A stretch of DNA of 64,000 nucleotides from Armatimonadota bacterium (GTDB lineage: Bacteria > Armatimonadota > Zipacnadia > Zipacnadales > JABUFB01): the NCBI GenBank assembly GCA_013314775.1, contig JABUFB010000007.1, forward strand, positions 103,483 to 167,482. Direction: 5' to 3'. Numbering within the stretch: the first letter of the stretch is position 1; each line of letters begins with the position of its first letter. Positions 52,538-62,772 of the stretch are shown piece by piece. The position numbers and the translations under genes were made by a program. The notes below the pieces were generated by a model. It ran no database searches. It was not told where the DNA came from and saw only the letters and a list, made by a program, of their open reading frames with translations.

Positions 52538-55500
52538 ATGACTACCGCGCGGCTGAACCTCGACTTGCTTCGCTCCTGCCGGTCTCCCCGAAGTTCCCCG
52601 CCCGTGAGTGCTCTGGATTACCTGGAAGACAATGCCGAGAATCTGAGGCTGAGCCGGCGGGAGATGCTGGGCCTGGCGGGAATGGCCGCCGCCATGACTC
52701 CTCCAGGCGCCAGAGCGCTCCGTGCGGGTATGCTGGGCCCCTTCACCGTGCGCGCCGACCGGGACCGCGTCGCCTTCAGCATTGGAGGACGTGAAGCCTT
52801 CGTAGTGGACCGCAGGCAGTTCGGCGGCGACCCGAAGCTCGACTTCACGCGCTCTGACCAGCGGATCTCACTGGCATTGACGGATGCGCTGTGGCCCGGT
52901 ACGCGGATCCCGGCAGACTTCCAGTGCGAGATTCTCCCGGCGATTTTCGGCTGGCGCATGCGGCTGCGGATGAAGACCGGCGGCCTCAGGGCAGAGGTTA
53001 GCTTCGAGCGCTGGCTGGCCGGTGAGGAGCCGGCGCGCGGGCCCGTGAGTCTGAGTGCTACGGCCTGCACGCCCGAGCCTGGTGTCGCGCTGCGTCTTGC
53101 CGGGCGCGCGGAGGCGGAGTTCCGGCCCGACTGGACGCTCCAGCTGACAGGCGAGAGCGTCGGGCAGCTCTCCGGGCTGGCCGGGGTGCTGAAGTCGGAT
53201 GATGTGCGTCTGTGGCTTCAAGGCGGGGACGCGCCCAGCCTCCTGCGCGAGCCTCCTGCAAGGCGCACCGAAATCAGCCTCGAGCGCGGCGAGCAGTCCT
53301 GGAAGCTGGAAGACCTCGCGCCGGTTGCCGATCCGAAGTCGGTGCGCTGGGAGCGCGAGCCCTTCGATGAGATGCGCATCGAGACCGGGCTCGGCGCTGG
53401 GAACCGGGTCTCGTGCGCCCTGGCGGCCTTCGGGCGGAAGCCGGAGTCAGTGCTGTGGTACTCTCCCGGCAACGAGAGCGGGAACGGCCACGAGCCGGTC
53501 TGGCTCTCCCTTGCGCGTCCGCGGTACGCGATGGCATTCGACCGTACAGGCCGTCATGAGGCGCTGGTCTCCGACTTTGGTGAAGAGAGCACCTGGGTAC
53601 ATACGGAGCTCTGCAGCCTGAAGGTGGGTGGAGGCTCCGACGGTGGGTTCGAGATGCTGCGGGAACCGGGCCGGCCGGTGATGGCTCGCTGTGAGCCCCC
53701 ACTGCTGGAACTGGCGGCACCCCTGGCGGGTGCCCTGGTGCAGCCCACCCCCCCGAAAGGGCAGGCCACTGTGAGTTTCGCATCCACCGGTACCCAGGTT
53801 GCGCAGGTACGAGCGCCCGGTGGACAGCCGCCGGTGGTAAGGCCGCAGCAACCTCCGAAGCCTGCTGAGCCGCCGGTTGCCCAGCCTGTGCCGGCGAGGC
53901 CGCCGGCGGTGCGCCCCCAGGAGCCGGTGGTGGTCGCTCCGCCGCTCGCAGTTCCGCTGGACATGTTCATTGTGCCCGTGATTCGCCCGAGCGACCTTCT
54001 CTCCCTGGCGTTTCAGTTCACGAATTTGAAGCTTGAGACGACCGATAGTGGACAGCCGCGGCTGGTGCGGAGGGACGCGAGCAAGCCCGCCTACATCACC
54101 GTGCATTTCCCGCCGCAGCACATCGCGGAGGAGGCGTTCCTGGAGACGGCGCCCGAGGTGGATCAGCTGCCGGGCGCCGCGCAGGATGAGCAGACGGACC
54201 CGCCGCCTGTGGGTGCACGTCTGGCAGACAGCAGCCGGCTTGTGTTTGCTGTGCCGAAGGATGTTGAGGAGATCCCATATACGCTGGAGAGCCTCCTGGA
54301 CTGGAGCAAGCTGGAGCCGTCGCTCTCGCCACTTGCGCAGCCGCCTCCCGATCCCCCAAGAAAAGTCGTGCCCCCAAAGGGCGCAGGGATCATCGTCGTG
54401 CCCGAGGTGAAGGCGTTGCAGCCCGGTGCGGTGGCGCGCCGGGATGATCCGACGCGTCCATCCGGGAAGCTGGTCTTCACCCCTTCGGCGACGGGTGCGG
54501 CAAGAGGCCTGTCGATGGACCCCGTCTCGGGGTTGCGTCTGGCTCCCACAGCCGAGGTGGTTATGCCTCGGATCCCGCTGAAGCCTTCGGAACCGACGGA
54601 GCTCCAGACGGCCATCGAAGCTCCATACAGACTGGTGATGTCGCCGAACCAGACTGCGGGCTGGGTGCACGCGCTGCGTGAAGTGGTGCGGGACGGCAGG
54701 ACCGAGCTTTGGCACACGCGCCTGGGGGTGCGAGGCGAGGACGGGACGGTCTACGATAATCAGTACGTCTACGGCCTGCAGGACGGTAGCCTGCGGGTGC
54801 TGCGAGTGGATGTGTCCGGGAGCAGGAACGACTACTACCGGACGCTGCGGGCCATCTGGTCGCCGGATTACTCCGACCCCATGCCCACACACAACAACCT
54901 GCCCTTCCGCATGTCGCTGGACAGGCGCGACCGGTGCGAACTGGTGTGGCTCACAGGTGACCCGACCATCGACGGCTATCGAAGCCGGATCGTGCGAGCC
55001 GATCGCTTCATGCTCAGCTCCCTGGGCGTGTGGATGAATGTGCGCTACGCGGCTGACATCCCCCTGGGGACAGGGCTGTCGGTGGAAGAATGGCGGCATC
55101 ACGCGAATATGGGCCGCGACCAGAAAGTGCGCGTGGTCTACAAGGGCTTCCTGTTCCCCTTCGGACACCCGGCCTCGCTGGTGAAGGTCACCGAGCGGAA
55201 GATCGAGCGCAAGGGTTCAGTGTTCGTGGCATACCTGCGACAGCGCTACTTCATCGTGGTGCGCGAGCCTGAGCAGACCTACCCGGCGTATGGCCAGGAT
55301 AAGAACGCCCGGGGGATGCCCTTCCGGAAAATCACCCTGACCACGCTGATCACCCCGACTCTTGATGAACCCCAGGGCGTACTCGGCGCGGGATTCTCCG
55401 CCCAGGCCGCTTTCTGGCCGCGCACCGGTAATAAGGACTTCCTGTTCCACATCAAGGCGGAGGACTGGGACGGACAGGAAGCCGAGTTCACCGCCCCGAT

Positions 55501-57295
55501 GCTCTTCGTGGGCGCGGAGGACCGGGTTTCGTATCGGCATGACACGATGCAGACCATCCGCAACCACTACAACCAGGCCTCGAACAAGGAGCGCCGGCAG
55601 CGGGAGACCTTCGGGCAGAACGTGGCTTTCGCCGAAAGCAGCGCCGCCAGCCCCGGTGACACAACCCTCGAGACGCAAGCGGTGACCTTCCAGGCTGATC
55701 TTCCGGCCAGTGGCACGAGTCCGGATGAGTTCGAGAAACGCAATTCGGTGCGGGGGTTCCCGTCCCTCGCGGAAGCGCGCGTCCGGGTGCCGGCGATCAC
55801 CCAGATGATGGGAACTGATCAGGAAGTAACAGTTGGAATCGCCGACAGCTACAAGGACAACGGGATGGATGGCGGCCAGAACAAGGGCGAGGTCTTCCTG
55901 AAGCTCAAGGAGACAGCGGACCTGCTTTTCCCCGGAGACATGTCAGGCGGCCTGGTCAGTCCCGATCTGGCGATCAGCGGGCTGTCACGCAAGTTCGGTC
56001 CGGTGGCCGGGGATATTGCAAACCTGGCCAAAGGCGTCTTCAACCCGCAGGACTTTTTCGGGCAATTGGAAGCGAAGATCCTCGGCGGCGTGAAGCTCGC
56101 GGATATTCTGCAAGCCGTCTTTGGCGATGCCACCGTCCCGAGCCTCACTGTGCGGCCGATCTATCCCGAAAACAGCATCCTGAACCTGCCCGAGGCGGTG
56201 GAGGCGCGGATCAACTGGCAGCCGCAGGTTCAGGAGGCCGGACCGTTCAAGCCTCACTCGAACTGCAAGCTCCAACTGGATGGCCGGCTGCGGACCGAGC
56301 TTGCAGGTGGCGCATCTTCCTTCGAGATGAACGTCTCGCTCACCCGCTTCAAGGTGGACGTGGTGTTCATCATCGTGGACTTCAATAGTCTGGTGTTCAA
56401 GGTTGCCAACGGCAAGAAACCAGATGTGGACGTAGATATCGAACGGGTTGATTTCGGGGGCCCGCTGGAGTTCGTCAACGAGCTTCGCAAGTTGCTGTCG
56501 GATCTTGGCGGGTTGTCGCTGGACATCCAGCCCAGCGGCGTGTCGGTGGGCTTCTCCATGGCGATCCCCAATGTTGGTGTGGGGATCATGAGCCTGGAGA
56601 ATATGGCGATGAGCGTCAATGCGAAGCTGCCCTTCACCGGCGACCCCTTCCGTCTTCGCTTTGCCTTCAACTCGCGCGAGAACCCCTTCCTGCTCACGGT
56701 CTCGCTCTTCGGTGGTGGCGGGTTCTTCGCCCTTGAGACCACCACCGAGGGCGTGCAGTTGATGGAGGCGTCCTTCGAGTTCGGCGGCAACTTCTCGATG
56801 AACGTGGGTGTGGCCAGCGGCGGCGTCTATCTGATGGCCGGCATCTACTTCAAGATCGAGAAGAATACGCAGGGCGGCAATGACGTGCAATTGACGGGCT
56901 ATGTGCGGTGCGGTGGGCATCTCAGCGTCCTCGGGCTCATCACCATCTCGGCCGAGTTCTACCTGGGCCTGACGTATGATGTGAAGAGCGGCAGGAGCCG
57001 GGTCTGGGGCCAGGCCAGCCTGAAGGTGAACATCGAGATATTGTTCTTCAGCTTCTCGGTCACAGTAACCGTGGAGCGTGAGTTCGCGGGTTCGTCCTCG
57101 GGCACTGCGCAGTCGCTGGACGGCGCGAAGATCGCCGCCCTGCTGGATGAGCCCGGCGCTTTGGCGCAGTTGCGTGGCCGTGGCCGGGCGGTGGAGCCCT
57201 TGGCCCCGGCGCCGGTGCTGGCGACCCGGCCCGCGAAGATCAAAGAAGTGATCACGCAGCAGGACTGGAAAGCGTACTGCGATGCCTTCGCATAG
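52538..57295 (+). CDS. Giant (1,585-residue) protein with Tat-type signal, unknown function
   Basis: The leader contains SRREML (residues 39-44) followed by a weakly hydrophobic GLAGMAAAM and a Pro/Ala-rich stretch, matching the Tat consensus; the long n-region of 38 residues is unusual. After a beta-rich part (about 65-385) a Pro/Val/Gln-rich linker runs to about 475 (QPPVVRPQQPPKPAEPPV). The long central part has no domain I recognise. The last 300 residues are strongly alternating (FSMNVGVASGGVYLMAGIYF, GHLSVLGLITISAEFYLGLT, VNIEILFFSFSVTVTVEREF), suggesting stacked amphipathic beta-strands. It ends WKAYCDAFA. Ribosome-binding site TGGAGG; located 137 bp after tatA and 84 bp before the next giant gene. 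Confidence 0.8.
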   Translation: MTTARLNLDLLRSCRSPRSSPPVSALDYLEDNAENLRLSRREMLGLAGMAAAMTPPGARALRAGMLGPFTVRADRDRVAFSIGGREAFVVDRRQFGGDPKLDFTRSDQRISLALTDALWPGTRIPADFQCEILPAIFGWRMRLRMKTGGLRAEVSFERWLAGEEPARGPVSLSATACTPEPGVALRLAGRAEAEFRPDWTLQLTGESVGQLSGLAGVLKSDDVRLWLQGGDAPSLLREPPARRTEISLERGEQSWKLEDLAPVADPKSVRWEREPFDEMRIETGLGAGNRVSCALAAFGRKPESVLWYSPGNESGNGHEPVWLSLARPRYAMAFDRTGRHEALVSDFGEESTWVHTELCSLKVGGGSDGGFEMLREPGRPVMARCEPPLLELAAPLAGALVQPTPPKGQATVSFASTGTQVAQVRAPGGQPPVVRPQQPPKPAEPPVAQPVPARPPAVRPQEPVVVAPPLAVPLDMFIVPVIRPSDLLSLAFQFTNLKLETTDSGQPRLVRRDASKPAYITVHFPPQHIAEEAFLETAPEVDQLPGAAQDEQTDPPPVGARLADSSRLVFAVPKDVEEIPYTLESLLDWSKLEPSLSPLAQPPPDPPRKVVPPKGAGIIVVPEVKALQPGAVARRDDPTRPSGKLVFTPSATGAARGLSMDPVSGLRLAPTAEVVMPRIPLKPSEPTELQTAIEAPYRLVMSPNQTAGWVHALREVVRDGRTELWHTRLGVRGEDGTVYDNQYVYGLQDGSLRVLRVDVSGSRNDYYRTLRAIWSPDYSDPMPTHNNLPFRMSLDRRDRCELVWLTGDPTIDGYRSRIVRADRFMLSSLGVWMNVRYAADIPLGTGLSVEEWRHHANMGRDQKVRVVYKGFLFPFGHPASLVKVTERKIERKGSVFVAYLRQRYFIVVREPEQTYPAYGQDKNARGMPFRKITLTTLITPTLDEPQGVLGAGFSAQAAFWPRTGNKDFLFHIKAEDWDGQEAEFTAPMLFVGAEDRVSYRHDTMQTIRNHYNQASNKERRQRETFGQNVAFAESSAASPGDTTLETQAVTFQADLPASGTSPDEFEKRNSVRGFPSLAEARVRVPAITQMMGTDQEVTVGIADSYKDNGMDGGQNKGEVFLKLKETADLLFPGDMSGGLVSPDLAISGLSRKFGPVAGDIANLAKGVFNPQDFFGQLEAKILGGVKLADILQAVFGDATVPSLTVRPIYPENSILNLPEAVEARINWQPQVQEAGPFKPHSNCKLQLDGRLRTELAGGASSFEMNVSLTRFKVDVVFIIVDFNSLVFKVANGKKPDVDVDIERVDFGGPLEFVNELRKLLSDLGGLSLDIQPSGVSVGFSMAIPNVGVGIMSLENMAMSVNAKLPFTGDPFRLRFAFNSRENPFLLTVSLFGGGGFFALETTTEGVQLMEASFEFGGNFSMNVGVASGGVYLMAGIYFKIEKNTQGGNDVQLTGYVRCGGHLSVLGLITISAEFYLGLTYDVKSGRSRVWGQASLKVNIEILFFSFSVTVTVEREFAGSSSGTAQSLDGAKIAALLDEPGALAQLRGRGRAVEPLAPAPVLATRPAKIKEVITQQDWKAYCDAFA

Positions 57296-57379
57296 CCCGG
57301 GCATGAAGAGAAGCGAGTCCGTCGACAGGAAAACGCAAAGTACCCCGACGTCCCGGCTCTTGCCCGGAGGAGGTCGGCC

Positions 57380-60300
57380 ATGAAGAAGCAGACCATTGTG
57401 TGGACCGCATGCCCGAACGGTATGGTGGTCGACCCCGCGGCGGGGCCGGCGAGGCTGCGGCTGTCGGTGCACGTGTCCCCGCGGCTGGAGACCGACGAGG
57501 GCCTTCCCACTCCACGCCTGAGCCAGTTCCCGGATATGCTGGACTGGCCCGCGCGGCTTGCTGATGCCACGTTTCAGGTGCAGTTCGGAAGCCAGCCCGC
57601 CGTCGATGCTCAGCGGGTCATACCGGAGAATGCCGACGCCGCCTCTGAGTTGTGGGGGAGCATTTTCAGCGCGAACACGTACATCACCCCCCACAAGTTC
57701 CCCGAGGTCGACAGGACCGTCATCCATTCGTACCCGGTGAAGAACGTGGTGGCCCACATCAAGGCCGCGTATCTGGGGCTTGCGGTGAACCCAACAGAGA
57801 CACCGCCGGAGATTACACCTGCGCCGGGTGAATTGGAGGCCGCTCCGGCTCGGCCCATGCTGAATCTGTTCCAGCAGGTTGCGCCGCCTGCCCCGCAGCA
57901 GACCGAGCTGAACCAGCGTCTTGGCGCACCTGCGCTACGGAATTCGGTGAAAGCTGTAGCCAACCCGGCACTCCAGGCGGTGGCCCCGGAGCAGACCCAG
58001 GTCCGCAAGCAGGCCCCACAGGTGGGTGCGGTCAGCGTTGGAGCCGGTGTGACACAGACGATGATGGATTTCTATCAGGTCAAGACCTTCCACGGCCTGG
58101 TCCGGGTACAGGACCGGGTGCGGCCGGAGCTGAAAGTACGGGCACCGGTGCTCATCCCCCAACTGGACTTCCACGGCATCGTCTCATCTCTCGGGGAGTT
58201 TCCGGCGGTCATGCGGCTGCTGGGGCTGGTCATCGATCTGGAAATACCCTTCCCGTCGGTGCCCGCGAACCCGCAGTGGGTGAAGGTGTTGCCGTCGTGG
58301 ACATCGTCGATGGCCACGACGGCCGATGTTACCCCGAGAACGCGTTGCCAGGTGACGGGCAACAGCTTCGTGGCCCTGTCCGGCCCGAACGGGGGAGACC
58401 TGCAGAACGGGTTCCTGAAACTGGGCGACGAAGACCGTTTCGAGGTGGGGCAGATAGACGTGGACGGCGCCGCGATGAAAACCATCGATGCCGCGCAAGC
58501 TGTGAGAAGCGGCAACACCGCAAGCAGTACGGAACTGGCGGTGTCCACCGTGAGGTCGGCGGGACTCTGGGTGGCCCGCGTCAATGAGGCGCACCATCTG
58601 GCGACGGTTGTCTTCCCGCGTGCCGTTGCCCTGGACGCCGCGGCCCGGCAGGTTCAGTCTGCTCAGCTCCTGCGCGGGAGACCTGCCGCTGTCGGCGGTC
58701 GTCAGGCAATTCGCCTTCCTGGGCAGCAGACGGAGCCTGAAATCGACCTGTATGCCGAAGACCTGGTGCGCGGATACCGCGTGGATGTGCTGGACGAGGC
58801 CGACGGCAAGTGGCGTTCCCTCTGCGAGCGGATAGGGAAGTACAGCTTCGTCAATGCTGCAAGGGAGTTTGAGTTCGCAGACGAGGGTTGGGTGTCCGCA
58901 GCGGCGACGGCATCCACCGAAGAGGGCGACGATGACCTATACGTCCACGAGATCCTGTTCCGGTGGGAGGGCTGGAGCCTGTGCGCATCCAGGCCGGGCA
59001 AGCCACTGCCGCAGGAAGGCGTGCCCGAGGTTGGGCCGCAGGGATATGGCCTTGACACGAAGTTCGCGCCCAAGCCAGGGTCGCTGCCCAGGCTCCGCTA
59101 CGGTCACAGCTATCGCCTGCGCGCGCGGACTGTGGATCTGGCGGGGAACGGTTTACCGCTGAGCGCGATCGACGGCCAGGTGGACAGCGATCCCTTCCGA
59201 TACCTGCGTCACGAACCTGTGCCCGCGCCGATGGTGCTGCCGAGGACCGCACTCGACGGGTCGCCCGGGGAATCTTTGGAGCGCGTAGTCATCCGCAGCT
59301 TCAACGACACTCCTGCCAAGGATAATGTGGCAACGGATGCAACCAGCGAGCGGCATGTGATCGCGCCACGAACCAGCGAGCAGATGGCAGAGACCCATGG
59401 GATGTTCGACGGACCATCGGGAATGCGCGGCGACGCCCAGACGTATGACCTGATCGCCAATCGTGACGCTGCATTGCCACAGTTCGCGGAGATGGACACG
59501 GTGCCGCTGCCATATCTTCCCGATCCCATCGCCGCAGGTGTTCTGGTCCGCTTCACGAGGCTCCGGGCGAGCGGCGACGAAGCCCGAGCAGTGCGCGTTC
59601 CATTTGCCGGTAACTGGCCGGATCTCATGAGCTTTCGCATCATCGCTGTCGAACGGACTGCCTCCACATCAGAGCCGCAGTTCGATGCGGCCCGGCGTAT
59701 GCTCATCGTGCCGTTGGAGAAAGCCGAGGTCGCGGAGGTCTGGCTCAGCTCTTACCTGCCGCCGGAGCGTGTCGAAGATATGGCCGGGTGGAGTTGGGCG
59801 GTTGAGGCCACCGTGCGACCTGTCCAGCGCGCAGGCCTGCAGGGAACCCAACTGCGGGTACTGCAGCGGGACATGGTGAATCTGGACAAGCTTCGCGTCG
59901 CAGCACCGCAGATCAGTCTCACAGCCACCGATCTGCAGCGGATCGAGAAACTGAACCTGCGCACGGTGCAGGGGCGCAACTGGATGGTGACGCCCTCGCG
60001 GAAACTGACACTGGTGCACGCGGTGCAGCAACCGCTGGTGACCCCATCTTTCGACAGGCTTACGGCCAGTCGGGGCTTCGGCGACACCTTCGCGCGCCTG
60101 AGTGGCCGGGTCCCGGTGGACGGGTACAGTACAGTGAAGGTCGATATCGAGGCTGCCTGGGACGAACCGCTGGACAAGATCGGGGAACCGGAGCCCAAGG
60201 TTATCCAGGGCAGCGCCCACGTTTTCGAAGTGCCCGTGGAGCCGGAAGACACCACCGCAAACCTCGCGGAGCCCCTCAAACTCGCGCAGTTGCAGGCGCA

Positions 60301-61519
60301 GCCGAACCCGCGACTCCGGGCACCGCGCGTTGTGGAGCCGGCCGTGGTTGTCGGGCCGCAGGTGGCTCTTGCGACTCAGGGGCGGCGGCACGAGTTCGGC
60401 GATACGAAGTACCGGCGTGTGCGGTACACGGCGGTGTCAACGTCGAGGTTCCGGGAGTATCTGCCCTTCAGCGACGAGGACATCGCGTCCGGAGCCACGC
60501 CGATCACGCGCCGGTCGGATCCGTTGGAGCTGGACATCCTGAGCTCCGCGCGGCCGGCGTCGCCCAAAGTGCTCTATGTAGTCCCCACCTTCGGGTGGGA
60601 GCGATACGAGCGCGCGGACCAGAAGGTGAGCACGCGCAAAGGTGGCGGACTGCGCGTTTACCTCGAACGCCCCTGGTTTAGCTCAGGGGACGGCGAGCTG
60701 CTGGGCGTGGTGTTGGAACAGCCGCGGCCGGACAACCTCCTCGCAGTTGCGGTTCCGGCGTGGTCGATGGGTGTCGGCCCGTATGTCAGCCAGTGGGGCC
60801 AGGACCCGATCTTCGAAACCCAGGGACCGACGCAAATGCTGAGGACCGCGGACTTCCCGGCCGCAGTGGCAACCGAGGAGAACCTGACGCTGGACGAACT
60901 GCCAAATGCGAGGGTGGCCGTGGCCGGGCATAAAGTCGGGTACGACCCGGCACGTCAGCTCTGGTACTGCGACATCGAAATCAGCCAGGGACCAATGTAC
61001 TTCCCCTTCGTGCGGCTGGCCCTGGCGCGCTACCAGCCGAAGTCGGTGCAGACGGCAGGTGCGGACGTGAAACTCTCCAGGGTTGTGCGAGCGGACTTCG
61101 CTCAGATCCTGCCGGACCGGGCCACGACGCTTTCCGCCTCGACAGACCGCAAGTCACTCACCGTCACGGTGAGCGGTTCGAGCCGCAACAGGTCGGAGGC
61201 CGGCGGCAATCAAGTTGAGGTCAGCCTCGAGTCGCGCAGACCCGGGACGCAAGGCGATCTTGGCTGGGTGCCGGTCAATCAGGGCACGGTGGCACTCACT
61301 GCCTTGCGCGCGGCGAACGGAAGCGCGTGGCGGGGCGAGGTGAGACTGCCCGAAGAGGAGGGTACTTACCGCCTGGTGGTCCGTGAGTACGAGGTCTTCA
61401 GAGCCGACGAGGGCTTGAGGATCCGCAGGCTTGCGCTGGAGGGCCGTGTGACTGAGCCGGAGAAAGTCGGACCACCGGTGGATCGGCGTTTGGTGTACGC
61501 GGATGTCATCGAACTGTAG
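57380..61519 (+). CDS. Giant (1,379-residue) partner protein, unknown function
   Basis: No signal peptide or membrane helix: it starts MKKQTIVWTACPNGMVVDPA and proceeds with RLRLSVHVSPRLETDEGLPT. Two Pro/Gln-rich low-complexity stretches (near 150-215 and 960-990) separate larger folded regions; the last 120 residues resemble an Ig-like beta-sandwich. I recognise no enzyme motif. GGAGGAGG lies seven bases before the ATG, and the gene follows the giant Tat-leader gene directly, so the proteins probably form a functional pair. Whether it leaves the cell (for example by riding with the Tat substrate) is unknown. Confidence 0.8.
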   Translation: MKKQTIVWTACPNGMVVDPAAGPARLRLSVHVSPRLETDEGLPTPRLSQFPDMLDWPARLADATFQVQFGSQPAVDAQRVIPENADAASELWGSIFSANTYITPHKFPEVDRTVIHSYPVKNVVAHIKAAYLGLAVNPTETPPEITPAPGELEAAPARPMLNLFQQVAPPAPQQTELNQRLGAPALRNSVKAVANPALQAVAPEQTQVRKQAPQVGAVSVGAGVTQTMMDFYQVKTFHGLVRVQDRVRPELKVRAPVLIPQLDFHGIVSSLGEFPAVMRLLGLVIDLEIPFPSVPANPQWVKVLPSWTSSMATTADVTPRTRCQVTGNSFVALSGPNGGDLQNGFLKLGDEDRFEVGQIDVDGAAMKTIDAAQAVRSGNTASSTELAVSTVRSAGLWVARVNEAHHLATVVFPRAVALDAAARQVQSAQLLRGRPAAVGGRQAIRLPGQQTEPEIDLYAEDLVRGYRVDVLDEADGKWRSLCERIGKYSFVNAAREFEFADEGWVSAAATASTEEGDDDLYVHEILFRWEGWSLCASRPGKPLPQEGVPEVGPQGYGLDTKFAPKPGSLPRLRYGHSYRLRARTVDLAGNGLPLSAIDGQVDSDPFRYLRHEPVPAPMVLPRTALDGSPGESLERVVIRSFNDTPAKDNVATDATSERHVIAPRTSEQMAETHGMFDGPSGMRGDAQTYDLIANRDAALPQFAEMDTVPLPYLPDPIAAGVLVRFTRLRASGDEARAVRVPFAGNWPDLMSFRIIAVERTASTSEPQFDAARRMLIVPLEKAEVAEVWLSSYLPPERVEDMAGWSWAVEATVRPVQRAGLQGTQLRVLQRDMVNLDKLRVAAPQISLTATDLQRIEKLNLRTVQGRNWMVTPSRKLTLVHAVQQPLVTPSFDRLTASRGFGDTFARLSGRVPVDGYSTVKVDIEAAWDEPLDKIGEPEPKVIQGSAHVFEVPVEPEDTTANLAEPLKLAQLQAQPNPRLRAPRVVEPAVVVGPQVALATQGRRHEFGDTKYRRVRYTAVSTSRFREYLPFSDEDIASGATPITRRSDPLELDILSSARPASPKVLYVVPTFGWERYERADQKVSTRKGGGLRVYLERPWFSSGDGELLGVVLEQPRPDNLLAVAVPAWSMGVGPYVSQWGQDPIFETQGPTQMLRTADFPAAVATEENLTLDELPNARVAVAGHKVGYDPARQLWYCDIEISQGPMYFPFVRLALARYQPKSVQTAGADVKLSRVVRADFAQILPDRATTLSASTDRKSLTVTVSGSSRNRSEAGGNQVEVSLESRRPGTQGDLGWVPVNQGTVALTALRAANGSAWRGEVRLPEEEGTYRLVVREYEVFRADEGLRIRRLALEGRVTEPEKVGPPVDRRLVYADVIEL

Positions 61520-61581
61520 ACTCACCAGAAAGAGGGCCTCGGGCGGCCCGAAGCCAACTGCCCGGTAAGAGGTGATCGGCA

Positions 61582-62676
61582 ATGCTCAGGATCGACAGCC
61601 CCTTCCACGGGGCAGTGCTCAACACAAACCACGGAAGGATCGAGCATGGCGCGCTGCGCATCAGTGTCACCGGGGAGTGTCCCCCCTACGGGAAGGTGAC
61701 GGTGAATGGTCAGCCGGCACGCATTGCGGGTTCCAGATTCGAGGCCGACGTGTCTCTGACGGAGCGCGAGACGGACATCACTGCCGCGTACGAGGGGAGT
61801 CTCGGCAAGCAGAAGCACACGGTGCGTGTGGTGTGGGATAAGCATTCCTTCCCGCGCTACCGCTTCTCCATCGACGATAACAGCTTTTGGCTGCGGGACG
61901 TGGCACAGAAGCAGTATGACTCACTGTTCGATTGCTTCTACCTGGGTATCCTGCGCGACCTGAATCGAGAGTATGGCGCGAAGTTCACGGTCAACATCTA
62001 CTTCGAGACTCAGGAGGAGTTCGGGGAGGACCAGTTCTTCATCAGCGACTTCCCCGACCGCTACCGGGGCGAATTCGAGGCGAGTGCGGACTGGCTGGGC
62101 CTTGCCTTTCACGCCTATGCAAACAGGCCCGACCGGCCCTATCAGTACGCTCCCCCCGAAAAGCTCATGGGAGACATGGCGATGGTGGAAGAGCAGATTG
62201 TGCGCTTCGCTGGGCCCCAGTCGCTCATCCCACCGACTGTCATCCATTGGGGGATGGTGCTTCCAGAAGCGATCAAACCGCTATACGACCACGGGGTGCG
62301 GGTACTGTCCGGATTCGCTCAGCCGGGAAGCACCGGGTTCGATGTGCATTACTGGCTGGATGACGCCCGGGCTGAGTATCTGTGGCGGAATGATGCGCTG
62401 AAGGATTTCGACACAGGGATGGTATACTCGCGGGTGGACATTGTCTGCAACAACTGCCCGGTGGAGCAGGTGGACGCCACATTGCAGCCGCTCACCGAAA
62501 CCCCGGGCAACCGGGAAATCATGGACCTGTTCACGCATGAGCAGTACTTCTGGCCCTTCTACGTCCGATATGTCCCGGACCACGCGCAGCGGCTGGACAC
62601 GGCGATCCGATGGGTCACGGAGCGCGGCTACAAGCCGGTGTGGTTCCACGAAGGGTTCATGGGTGCGCCGGAGTGA
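61582..62676 (+). CDS. Polysaccharide-deacetylase-like protein with N-terminal Ig-like domain
   Basis: 364 residues, no signal peptide. Residues 1-85 form an Ig-like sandwich (LRISVTGECPPYGKVTVNGQ, SRFEADVSL) resembling the C-terminal domain of the FecR-type protein near 10.6 kb. The rest looks like a NodB-type carbohydrate-esterase barrel: FSIDDNSFWLRDV offers the paired aspartates, LAFHAYANRP a histidine, and WGMVLPEAIKPLYDHGVRVL the later strand. The assignment is moderate. AAGAGGTGA precedes the ATG. It is third in the row after the two giant genes and ends at a strong hairpin, so the cluster is probably one operon. Confidence 0.65.
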   Translation: MLRIDSPFHGAVLNTNHGRIEHGALRISVTGECPPYGKVTVNGQPARIAGSRFEADVSLTERETDITAAYEGSLGKQKHTVRVVWDKHSFPRYRFSIDDNSFWLRDVAQKQYDSLFDCFYLGILRDLNREYGAKFTVNIYFETQEEFGEDQFFISDFPDRYRGEFEASADWLGLAFHAYANRPDRPYQYAPPEKLMGDMAMVEEQIVRFAGPQSLIPPTVIHWGMVLPEAIKPLYDHGVRVLSGFAQPGSTGFDVHYWLDDARAEYLWRNDALKDFDTGMVYSRVDIVCNNCPVEQVDATLQPLTETPGNREIMDLFTHEQYFWPFYVRYVPDHAQRLDTAIRWVTERGYKPVWFHEGFMGAPE

Positions 62677-62705
62677 GAAACGGCCTGTAGTCAGGCAGAC
62701 GCGAA

Positions 62706-62747
62706 AGGGCCCGTCCGGAAGGCGTGCGCCTTCGCCGGACGGGCCCT
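62706..62747. terminator. Strong bidirectional hairpin
   Basis: 13-bp perfect arm pair AGGGCCCGTCCGG / CCGGACGGGCCCT, extended inward by AAGGCG / CGCCTT, between the convergent deacetylase-like and helicase genes. Confidence 0.8.
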
Positions 62748-62772
62748 GCCGTTCCCGCTATTTGCCGAGACT

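Noticed and set aside
53447..55168. 573-codon open frame on the minus strand
   Set aside because: Antisense shadow of the giant Tat-leader gene; no start signal and shadow-type composition.
55985..57757. 590-codon open frame on the minus strand
   Set aside because: Antisense to the C-terminus of one giant gene and the start of the next; no homology-like motifs.
52538..61519. Prophage or tailocin tail genes
   Set aside because: The two giants have sizes like tail fibres or tape measures, but there are no sheath, tube, baseplate, lysin or capsid genes nearby, and one has a Tat-type leader.
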